Source: Phreatobacter sp. (GTDB taxonomy: Bacteria; Pseudomonadota; Alphaproteobacteria; Rhizobiales; Phreatobacteraceae). Taken from it: a DNA stretch of 64,000 nt. Shown piece by piece: positions 18,925 through 25,805 of the stretch; positions within the stretch are counted from its first letter, which is position 1; the number at the start of each line of letters is the position of its first letter. The stretch lies in the NCBI RefSeq assembly GCF_027532945.1, contig NZ_JAPZTZ010000015.1, positions 85,305 to 149,304 of the forward strand, in the 5' to 3' direction. A program made the position numbers and the translations under genes. Below the pieces are notes generated by a model. The model was given only the letters and a program-made list of their open reading frames with translations, was not told where the DNA came from and did no database searches.

Positions 18925-20949
18925 TCAGTTGAGCCCGTCCTTGCCCGCCTTGACCTCGGCCAGATAGTCCTCGGCGGTCCGCACCCGCGGCCGCTCCGGC
19001 GCGCCATAGGGGTCGAAGCTCTCGTTGACGACGCGCTCGACGCGGCAATCCTCGCACATGAACAGGGCCTCGCGGCGCGCCGCATTGGCGCCCGAGAACA
19101 TCCAGTGCCCCTCGAGCTTCGAGGCGATGCGCTCGATCGTGGAGCGGGTGCCGAAGGCCTTGTTGCACTGGGTGCAGTGGAAGGGCTCCTCCTCCTTCAC
19201 CAGCTTCTTCGGCTCGCGCCAGGCGACGAAGTCGAGCTGGGCGACGAGGTCGATGGCATCCTCCGGGCAGGTCTGTTCGCACAGGCCGCACTGGACGCAG
19301 AGGCTCTCCGCGAAGCGCAGCATCGGCTTGTCGGGATTGTCCGAGAGGGCGCCGGTCGGGCAGGCGGAGACGCAGGACAGGCAGAGCGTGCAGGCCTCGA
19401 CATTGACCTCGGCGTTGCCGAAGGGCGCGCCCTTTTCCAGCGCGATGACGTCGACCGGCGCGGGGGCGGCAGCGTGGAGCTCGAGGAAGGAGAGTTCGAG
19501 CAGGCCGCGCTTGGCGCCCATGGGCAGGAAGCTCGCGGGCTTCGCCGTCGGCGTGCCGGCGAAGGGCACGGCGAGATCCGCGGCCAGCGCATCGGGATCG
19601 TCCGTCTCGACAAGGCGCAGCACGTCGGCGCCATAGCCGAGCGCGGCGAGGATGGTGCGGGTGGTGGCCAGCGTGCGCTGCAGGCCGAGAATGTCGTGCT
19701 TCGGCTTGGCGCGGGTGAGCACGGCGATGCCGGCAACGCCATAGGCGAAGGCGCCCGCCAGCAGTTCGGGGCCGACCTGCGTCACCTCGTTCACCTGAAG
19801 CGGCAGGACATGGGCAGGCAGGCCGTCGCCGTGGCGGGCGAGCATGTCGATGAGCGGCAGGCCGTGGTCGCCGTCATGAAGGAGCAGCACCGCGCCGGTG
19901 CCGCCCGCCGCCTGGTAGGTGGTGAGCAGCGCGCGCATGCGGCGCATCAGCGCATCGACGGGCGGTAGGGCATAGGCGGCAGCCCCCGTCGGGCAGGCGG
20001 CGGCGCACTGGCCGCAGCCGGCGCAGATGGCCGGGTCGATGGCGACATGGTCGCCGTCGGGGGTGATGGCGCCGGTCGGGCAAAGATCGAGGCAACGGGT
20101 GCAGCCGGTGATCTTGGAGCGCGAATGGGCGCAGAGCGAGGCGTCGAACTGGACGAAGCGCGGCTTGTCGAAGGTGCCGACGAGGCCCGACGCCTCGCCG
20201 ATGAGCCGCTCCACTGCCGCGGGGTCGCGCGGATCGGCGCGCAGGTAGCCGGGGCGGAGCTCGGCGGCGGGGAAAAGCGGCATCCCCCCGGAGAGGTCGA
20301 TGACAATGTCGGAGGTCGAGGAGGCGCCGTTGCGAGGCGTCTGCCAGGCATAGGCGCGGCGCGAGGCGGGCGAGGGCAGCGCATAGTCGTCGACCATCAA
20401 CTCGAAGGCGCCGAGATGGCCGCGGGCGACGGAAATCGTGCCCTTCACTACCGGAAAATCAGTGGCGGAGGGCGGCGTAACCGCCCCGGGCCTGGTCAGC
20501 AGCACGGTAACGTCGAGGGTTTCGGAGAGGCGGCGGGCGGCCTCGATGGCGACCTCGTCGCGGCCATAGACCAGCGCGACGCCCTTCGATTCCAGCGTCA
20601 CCGCCTGGATCGGCGGCATCTCCTCGGAGGCCGCGGCGAGGAGGGCGGCGGTCTTCGGACCGGCCTCGCGGGCGCCCGTCGACCAGCCCGCCTGCTCGCG
20701 CACATTGGCGAAGGCGAGACGGCCGGCAAAGCCCATGTCCTCGGCGGTCTCGGTGAAGAGCGGGGCTTCTTGGGTGCAGGCGACGAGCACGTCGCCCTCC
20801 TGCGCCAGCACCGCCTTGAAGAAATCGAGTTCCTTGCGGCAGAGCTGGTCGGCGGTGCGCACCTTGGTGCGGCAGGCCTTGGCCACCGTCTCCCCATGCA
20901 GCGGCATGGTCTCCTCGCAGGAGCAGAGGAATGTGGTGGCTGCCGTCAT
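18925..20949 (-). CDS. Multi-[4Fe-4S] ferredoxin-like protein of the formate dehydrogenase locus
   Basis: A 674-residue cytosolic iron-sulfur protein. Four cysteine clusters of the CxxCxxCxxxC type appear in two pairs: GCTRCLDLCPTGAI with CAGCGQCAAACPTGA in the middle, and CTLCLSCVSACPTGAL with CVQCGLCEQTCPEDAI nearer the C-terminus. A terminal CTQC...CEDC pair could bind zinc. An N-terminal segment contains CSCEET. Start ATG 20949 was chosen because family-like sequence (MTAATTFLCSCEETMPL) begins there. It is divergent from the lipoate-ligase-like operon across 109 bp. Such proteins are annotated only as 4Fe-4S binding; a redox role in assembly or electron transfer for formate dehydrogenase is likely but unproven. 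Confidence 0.88.
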   Translation of the reverse strand: MTAATTFLCSCEETMPLHGETVAKACRTKVRTADQLCRKELDFFKAVLAQEGDVLVACTQEAPLFTETAEDMGFAGRLAFANVREQAGWSTGAREAGPKTAALLAAASEEMPPIQAVTLESKGVALVYGRDEVAIEAARRLSETLDVTVLLTRPGAVTPPSATDFPVVKGTISVARGHLGAFELMVDDYALPSPASRRAYAWQTPRNGASSTSDIVIDLSGGMPLFPAAELRPGYLRADPRDPAAVERLIGEASGLVGTFDKPRFVQFDASLCAHSRSKITGCTRCLDLCPTGAITPDGDHVAIDPAICAGCGQCAAACPTGAAAYALPPVDALMRRMRALLTTYQAAGGTGAVLLLHDGDHGLPLIDMLARHGDGLPAHVLPLQVNEVTQVGPELLAGAFAYGVAGIAVLTRAKPKHDILGLQRTLATTRTILAALGYGADVLRLVETDDPDALAADLAVPFAGTPTAKPASFLPMGAKRGLLELSFLELHAAAPAPVDVIALEKGAPFGNAEVNVEACTLCLSCVSACPTGALSDNPDKPMLRFAESLCVQCGLCEQTCPEDAIDLVAQLDFVAWREPKKLVKEEEPFHCTQCNKAFGTRSTIERIASKLEGHWMFSGANAARREALFMCEDCRVERVVNESFDPYGAPERPRVRTAEDYLAEVKAGKDGLN

Positions 20950-20997
20950 TTCACTCTCCGACCCGCGGCTCTTCCCGCCGCTTGGGGTCTTCATATA

Positions 20998-21012
20998 TTG
21001 GAAGCAGTCCAA
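20998..21012. promoter_or_regulatory. Candidate operator in the divergent promoter region
   Basis: TTGGA-AGCAG-TCCAA is a perfect 5-bp inverted repeat. It lies inside the 109-bp AT-richer gap between the Fe-S protein gene (start 20949) and the lipoate-ligase-like operon (start 21059), next to an AT-rich TCATATATTG. It is the only clear symmetry in this gap. The binding factor is unknown. Confidence 0.3.
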
Positions 21013-21058
21013 AGAACCAGACCGGCCCGTGATAAGGGTCGCTTCTCCAGAAGGTGCC

Positions 21059-21808
21059 ATGGCCCTCGTCACGCTGAGCACGCCCTCGACCCTCGACCTG
21101 CCGCCGGGCTTCCGGACGGTGGCCCTGCGCGAATCCGGCGATGCTTTCGCCCATGCCTGCCGAACGGCTGGCGAGGAGGGCGCCGGCACGCTCGTCTGGG
21201 TGCGACGTTTCGACATGGCCGAGTTCGCCGTCGTTCTGGAGCCGGCGGAACCGCTCGCCGAGGCGCGCAAGGCCTTCTTCATGGGCATGGCGGCGACGGC
21301 GGATGCCATTGCCTCGCTCTGCCCGCCGGAGCGCAGCGTCGGCATCGCCTTCCCCGACACGATCCGCTTCGACGGCGGCCTCGTCGGCGGCGGCCGTCTC
21401 GGTTGGCCGAAGCGCTGCGGCGAGGAGGAGGTGCCGGACTGGCTGGTCTTCTCGGCCTGCGTGCGTGTTTCGTTCGCCGGGCTGATGGAGCCGGGCAAGG
21501 TGCCCAATGCCACCGCCCTCGACGAAGAGGGCTTCGAGGGCGTCGGGCCGGCCATGCTGGTGGAGGCCTTCGCCCGCTTCCTCATGCGCTTCGTCGACAT
21601 CTGGGAGAACGAGGGCCCGGACCGCGTCCTCAAGGACTATGTGAAGCGGCTCGACAAGGAGCGGCCGGGCGACAGCCTTGCGCTCTCCGGGGCCGGCGAC
21701 CTCGTCGTCACGCCCGCGGCCGGCGGCTTCGGCCGCACCGTGTCGCTGCTCGACGGACTGAAGGCCGTCGCCTGGCTCGACCGCGACGCCGGAGGGCCGC
21801 GCCTGTGA
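21059..21808 (+). CDS. Biotin/lipoate A/B protein ligase-family protein
   Basis: A 249-residue protein resembling the DUF4444-containing biotin/lipoate ligase-like family (RRFDMAEFAVVLEP, WPKRC, GGLVGGGRLGW). Catalytic ligases attach lipoate or biotin to Lys of carrier domains. No carrier protein is encoded nearby and the partner genes are formate dehydrogenase accessory genes, so a different function is possible. The ATG at 21059 has an AGAAGG Shine-Dalgarno. It is the first gene of a five-gene run with 4-bp or short overlaps. Function here is unassigned. Confidence 0.82.
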   Translation: MALVTLSTPSTLDLPPGFRTVALRESGDAFAHACRTAGEEGAGTLVWVRRFDMAEFAVVLEPAEPLAEARKAFFMGMAATADAIASLCPPERSVGIAFPDTIRFDGGLVGGGRLGWPKRCGEEEVPDWLVFSACVRVSFAGLMEPGKVPNATALDEEGFEGVGPAMLVEAFARFLMRFVDIWENEGPDRVLKDYVKRLDKERPGDSLALSGAGDLVVTPAAGGFGRTVSLLDGLKAVAWLDRDAGGPRL

Positions 21809-22356
21809 TGATGCTGCGCACCATCCGCCTCGACCCTTCGGACACGTTTGTCTTTCCGGTGGCAGCCGAACCCGGGGAGTGGGCCGTCACCGGCTCCTTC
21901 CTGTTCTGGGGCCGCGAGGTCGCCGCGCTGGCCGGCAAGGAGCGCGCCGCATTCCGCTCCGGCTTTGTCGGCGTCGACTCGCTCGGCTTCTCGACGCTGG
22001 TCGTGTGCCAGCCCATCAAGCCAGAGGAGCGCACGGCGGCCGTCGAGGCGCTCGCCGCGCATCTCGTCGACAGGCTCGGCGCCCCGTCCCTCGATGCGGC
22101 CCGCGCCGCCGCCGAGGAGGAGATCGCCTTTGCCGCATCGCTCGCCGAACACGGTGAGGGCACGCTCGTCGCCCTCCACCGCGGCGAGGACGATGGCGAG
22201 ATCCGCGAGCAATACCGCGTGCTGCAGCGGCGCGAGCGCACCGAAGGCGCCGACAGCCTGCACGCCCATGCCCGCGCCTTCACCTTCCACGAGGAGGTGG
22301 ACGATATGCCCGAGGAGCGGGTGGACCTGATCGACATGATGGCGACCCGCCGATGA
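21808..22356 (+). CDS. DUF6505 family protein
   Basis: A 182-residue soluble protein of unknown function, matching from memory the DUF6505 proteins found in alphaproteobacterial formate dehydrogenase loci (MMLRTIRLDPSDTFVF start; acidic C-terminus ending DLIDMMATRR). No signal peptide, membrane helix or cysteine cluster is visible. Its ATG overlaps the upstream stop and its stop overlaps the next start by 4 bp (ATGA), indicating tight translational coupling. Confidence 0.8.
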   Translation: MMLRTIRLDPSDTFVFPVAAEPGEWAVTGSFLFWGREVAALAGKERAAFRSGFVGVDSLGFSTLVVCQPIKPEERTAAVEALAAHLVDRLGAPSLDAARAAAEEEIAFAASLAEHGEGTLVALHRGEDDGEIREQYRVLQRRERTEGADSLHAHARAFTFHEEVDDMPEERVDLIDMMATRR

Positions 22357-23393
22357 CCCTCGCGACGCGCACGGTGAAGGAATTCTGGGTGTCCTCCGGG
22401 CACCACATGACCAGCCGCACGGAGGGCGGCGGCCTTGCCGTCACCGACGAGATGATCCTCGCCTATCTGGCGCGCCCGGAACTGGTGCCGCCGCCGGAGG
22501 CCTGCGACGCCGAGCGCGACCTCCACGCGCTGCTCCTCGCCGAGCCGCGCCGGCCGGTGACCGCCGCAATGATCGGCGCCATCGCCGACGAGGATGCCCG
22601 CGAGAACTGGCAGTTCATGATCGGCTTCCGCGACAAGCTCATCGCCCATGGCAGCATCGAGGCGGCCTATCTCGCCATCGTCCGGGCGGGCGCCAAGGGC
22701 ATCCCGCCGCTCTTCCTCAACCAGCTCGTGCACCTGATCCTGCGCAATGCGCTGGACGGCTGCGAGGACCCCTTCGTGCTGCGCGCCGCCGAACTCCTGT
22801 TCCGCGCCCAGAAGGGCAGCCTGAAGGACGGCGCGCTGCTGCTCGCCGACCACGAGCTGGTGGAGGAACTGGAGGCCGAGCGGCAGAGCCTCATGACCAC
22901 CTCGCCGCTCGCCGCCATGATGGGCAAGGATGCCACCGCCGAACTCGACGTGATGACCGATGAGACGGCGGAGAGCTACTGGTCGCGCTCGGATGCTTTC
23001 ACCATGGTGCTCAATCTCGGCGGCGACCCGCGCTCCCGCGAGGCCCTGTGCCGGGTTCTCGAGACCTGGATCCTCCACATGCTCGGCATCGAGACCACCA
23101 TCGCCGCGGTCGAGCGGGTGGAGGATGCGGACTGGCGCTGGTTCGTCGGCCTCGACGCCGAGGCGACCGCCATCGGCAACCGGCTGTGGCGCGGCGAGGC
23201 CGTGGACCCCGGCGAGCAGAGCCGCATCTGCGGGCTCTTCCGCCTCGATTTCACCGATGCGAGCCGCGTCGATCCGAAGCTCGCGGGCAAGCCGGTCTAT
23301 CTCCTCATGGCCCTGACCGAGGACATGGTCCTCCGGATCAAGCCGCAGAACCTCATTGTCGGCCTGCCGCTGGCCGGCCGGCTCGCTGCCTGA
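22353..23393 (+). CDS. DUF6352 family protein
   Basis: A 346-residue cytosolic protein, mostly helical by composition, recognised as the DUF6352 family of formate dehydrogenase gene clusters (VKEFWVSSGHHM near the N-terminus and NWQFMIGFRDKLIAHGSIE in the middle). Function is unknown. It has no export signal and no obvious catalytic motif; a conserved HH pair (17-18) and several acidic residues could bind metal, which is speculation. Coupled to the DUF6505 gene by a 4-bp overlap. Confidence 0.8.
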   Translation: MTLATRTVKEFWVSSGHHMTSRTEGGGLAVTDEMILAYLARPELVPPPEACDAERDLHALLLAEPRRPVTAAMIGAIADEDARENWQFMIGFRDKLIAHGSIEAAYLAIVRAGAKGIPPLFLNQLVHLILRNALDGCEDPFVLRAAELLFRAQKGSLKDGALLLADHELVEELEAERQSLMTTSPLAAMMGKDATAELDVMTDETAESYWSRSDAFTMVLNLGGDPRSREALCRVLETWILHMLGIETTIAAVERVEDADWRWFVGLDAEATAIGNRLWRGEAVDPGEQSRICGLFRLDFTDASRVDPKLAGKPVYLLMALTEDMVLRIKPQNLIVGLPLAGRLAA

Positions 23394-23404
23394 CGGAGGA
23401 CGCC

Positions 23405-23923
23405 ATGCCCGTTCGCCACCTGACCGTCGGCATCGTCGCGGTGAAGCGCAAGCTCTCCAATCCCTGGGTCGATTTCGAATGGATGCCCGAGGCCGTTCTG
23501 CCGGGCCTGCCGGAGGTTCCGGCAGGATCGCGGATCGGCGCCGAGGGCAGCGTCGAGCGCTGGTATCTCGGCCCCGCCGAACTCACCTTCCATTCCGGCG
23601 AGACGTCCCATTACCGCGACAACCTCGCCTCGGGACGCCCCGCGGTCTGGGTGGCGCTGCGCGAAGGCCAGGACGGCAGCTGGGGCGTCGCCGGCGCGAC
23701 CATCGACCCCTATGAGGGCGAGGCCTTCGTCGACGTGGTCACCGACAAGGTCGAGGCCGTGCCGATGCCGCACGAGGTGGCCGTGGAACTCCAGGCCTTC
23801 GTCGACGCCCACCATGTCGACCAGCCCTTCTTCAAGCGCAAGCGCGACCGCAAGGACCCGAATGCCGAGCCGGATTTCGGCATCGGCCATCCGGCGCTCA
23901 CCGAGCGGGGGAAGCGGTCATGA
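23405..23923 (+). CDS. DUF3305 domain-containing protein
   Basis: A 172-residue protein with the DUF3305 pattern (VAVKRKLSNPWVDFEWMP, a WYLGPAELTFHSGET core, RPAVWVALRE). DUF3305 and DUF3306 proteins occur almost exclusively as neighbours in formate dehydrogenase operons, so an assembly or maturation role is inferred. The C-terminus is basic and charged (KRKRDRKDPNAEPDF). Its stop overlaps the DUF3306 start by 4 bp. Confidence 0.88.
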   Translation: MPVRHLTVGIVAVKRKLSNPWVDFEWMPEAVLPGLPEVPAGSRIGAEGSVERWYLGPAELTFHSGETSHYRDNLASGRPAVWVALREGQDGSWGVAGATIDPYEGEAFVDVVTDKVEAVPMPHEVAVELQAFVDAHHVDQPFFKRKRDRKDPNAEPDFGIGHPALTERGKRS

Positions 23924-24591
23924 GACGCGCCGTCCCGCCGCCGCAGGGCGAAGGCTTCCTCTCCCGATGGTCGCGGCTGAAGCGCGAGCCGGAACCCGCC
24001 CCCGTCGAGCCGGCGCCGCCGGCCGCAACCGAGCCCGCCTTGCCCGAGGGCCGGACACTCGACGACCTCATCGCCGAACTGCCGAAGGTCGAGGACCTCG
24101 TGCCCGGCCAGAGCGTCTCCGCCTTCATGCAGCCCTGGGTGCCGACCCCACTGCGCAACGCGGCGCTCCAGCGGATGTGGCTGCTCGACCCGGCGATCCG
24201 CGACTATGTCAGCCCGGCGCTCGACTATGCCTATGACTACAACACGCCGGGCGCCGCACCGGGATTCGGGCCGATCGAGACGACCAAGGACATGGTCCGG
24301 GAGGTCGCCGAGCTGTTCGATCGCGCCCTGTCGCGGGTGGATGCCGGGAATGATCCACAGTCTGCTAACGACATAGTGTCGCAAGCCGAGAGCACGGACG
24401 ATGCTGCGTCGCAGCATGTTGTCCCTGTCTCTGCGGACGCTGAAGCGGTAGAAACACGCAATCCCCCTGCAGAATGCGAAGACGCCACGGCGCCGTCCGG
24501 GCCCGCCGTTGCTGCAGCGCACAATGATTCACGATCCGATAAGCACTTGGCACCGCCCAAGCGGCGCAATGGCGGGGCTTTGCCGGCTTGA
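23920..24591 (+). CDS. DUF3306 domain-containing protein
   Basis: A 223-residue protein. Residues 1-145 fit DUF3306: GFLSRWSRLKRE, a Pro/Ala/Glu linker, then LDDLIAELPKVEDL, PTPLRNAALQRMW and PAIRDYVSPALDYAYDYN. The last 75 residues are low complexity and are encoded by sequence with visibly lower GC and more rare-looking codons than the neighbours, suggesting an unconserved tail. It sits with DUF3305 immediately before the chaperone gene. Function unknown; role inferred from genomic association with formate dehydrogenase. Confidence 0.85.
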   Translation: MRRAVPPPQGEGFLSRWSRLKREPEPAPVEPAPPAATEPALPEGRTLDDLIAELPKVEDLVPGQSVSAFMQPWVPTPLRNAALQRMWLLDPAIRDYVSPALDYAYDYNTPGAAPGFGPIETTKDMVREVAELFDRALSRVDAGNDPQSANDIVSQAESTDDAASQHVVPVSADAEAVETRNPPAECEDATAPSGPAVAAAHNDSRSDKHLAPPKRRNGGALPA

Positions 24592-24647
24592 AAGTCTCTT
24601 TCCCTGCTTGCCTTGCCGGGTCATAGCTTGTACCTATTCTAAAGCAA

Positions 24648-25538
24648 ATGAGGGTCGGCCTATGGGCTGCCAAGTGCCGGAACAGGCACCGCCCCATTGA
24701 GAGGAAAGCAGTCGCAATCGTGCGCGAACGGGGACTGGAAGAGGCCATCAAAGCGGTGGGCGGCGTCGGTGCACTCGCCCGCGCTCTCGGCATTTCACAG
24801 CCGTCGGTGTCCAGCTGGAACCGCGTGCCGTCCGAGCGCGTGATCGCCGTCGAGAAGGTCTCCGGCATCGGCCGCCACATCCTCCGGCCCGACCTCTATC
24901 CGGAAGCCCGGTCCTCCATCGCGATCGCCATGGAGGCCGCGCAGGCCAAACTCGGGGCTGACGAGATCGACGAGATGGACCACCTGCGCGCGGCCGAATA
25001 CGGCATGCTGGCGCTGCTGCTGTTCAAGGTGCCGACCGCCGAGGTGCTGAAGCAGGTCGGCGAGCTTAAGGGCGATGCCTCGCCGCTCGGCATGGCGCAT
25101 CTGGCCCTCGCCCAGGCGGCCCGCGAGATCTCGCTCGAGCAGGTCAACCGCGAGTTCTTCGACCTCTTCGTCGGGGTCGGCCGCGGCGAACTCCTGCCCT
25201 ACGCCTCCTATTATCTGACGGGCTTCCTGCACGAGCGGCCGCTTGCCGCCGTGCGCCAGGCCTATGTCGATCACGGCATCCTGCGCTCCGACGACACGCG
25301 CGAGCCGGAAGACCACATCGCCCTCCTCTGCGACGTCATGGCCAACATGGCCCTGAAGTCCATCGGCGAGGGCTACGAGACGGAGAAGGCTTTCTTCGAG
25401 GCGCATCTGAAGCCTTGGGCAGGCCGGTTCTTCGCAGACCTGGAAGCGACGCAGGGTCGCCCGTTCTACGCCGCTGTCGGCGCGGTCGGGCGCCTGTTCG
25501 TGACCATCGAGGAAGAGGCTTTCTCCTTCGACGCCTGA
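24648..25538 (+). CDS. YdaS-like HTH domain fused to TorD-family chaperone
   Basis: An up to 296-residue two-domain protein. Residues about 26-85 are a Cro/YdaS-type helix-turn-helix (GGVGALARALGISQPSVSSW, then VPSERVIAVEKVSGIGRHIL). The rest, from about 95, is a TorD/DmsD-type chaperone (DHLRAAEYGMLALLL, ELLPYASYYLTGFL, PEDHIALLCDVMANM). TorD proteins bind the Tat signal and apo-form of molybdoenzymes, and the next two genes encode Tat-signal formate dehydrogenase proteins. The fused DNA-binding domain hints at transcriptional feedback from enzyme maturation (inference). Start is ambiguous: ATG 24648, or GTG 24720 (272 residues) preceded by GAGGAAA. Confidence 0.88.
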   Translation: MRVGLWAAKCRNRHRPIERKAVAIVRERGLEEAIKAVGGVGALARALGISQPSVSSWNRVPSERVIAVEKVSGIGRHILRPDLYPEARSSIAIAMEAAQAKLGADEIDEMDHLRAAEYGMLALLLFKVPTAEVLKQVGELKGDASPLGMAHLALAQAAREISLEQVNREFFDLFVGVGRGELLPYASYYLTGFLHERPLAAVRQAYVDHGILRSDDTREPEDHIALLCDVMANMALKSIGEGYETEKAFFEAHLKPWAGRFFADLEATQGRPFYAAVGAVGRLFVTIEEEAFSFDA

Positions 25539-25569
25539 GCGTCGGGGAGAAGATTGGAGGACGGGACCC

Positions 25570-25791
25570 ATGTCCAGCGCCAAAGACCAAGAGAACGCCA
25601 CTGTGACGGCTCGCCGTGACTTCCTGAAAGCCATGGCCGGCACCTCGGCTGCCGCAGCCGCTGTCGTGGTCGGCGCCGATGCTGCCGAAGCCCAGACGGC
25701 CGGCCGCGAGAACCGGAACGAGCGCACGAAGGCCCGCTATCAGGCCAATTCGGCGAATGTCCAGGCTTTCTACCGCACCAATCGCTACTGA
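25570..25791 (+). CDS. Small Tat-signal protein of the formate dehydrogenase operon
   Basis: A 73-residue protein that is little more than a twin-arginine signal (TARRDFLKAMAGTSAAAAAVVVG, RR at 15-16) and a short charged tail. It fits the TIGR02811-type 'formate dehydrogenase region TAT target' family, which is always encoded just before the catalytic subunit. Function is not known; it may assist export or stability of the enzyme. Good Shine-Dalgarno GGAGG; 14 bp before the alpha subunit start. Confidence 0.88.
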   Translation: MSSAKDQENATVTARRDFLKAMAGTSAAAAAVVVGADAAEAQTAGRENRNERTKARYQANSANVQAFYRTNRY

Positions 25792-25805
25792 GAGAGCGCG
25801 CCCCC

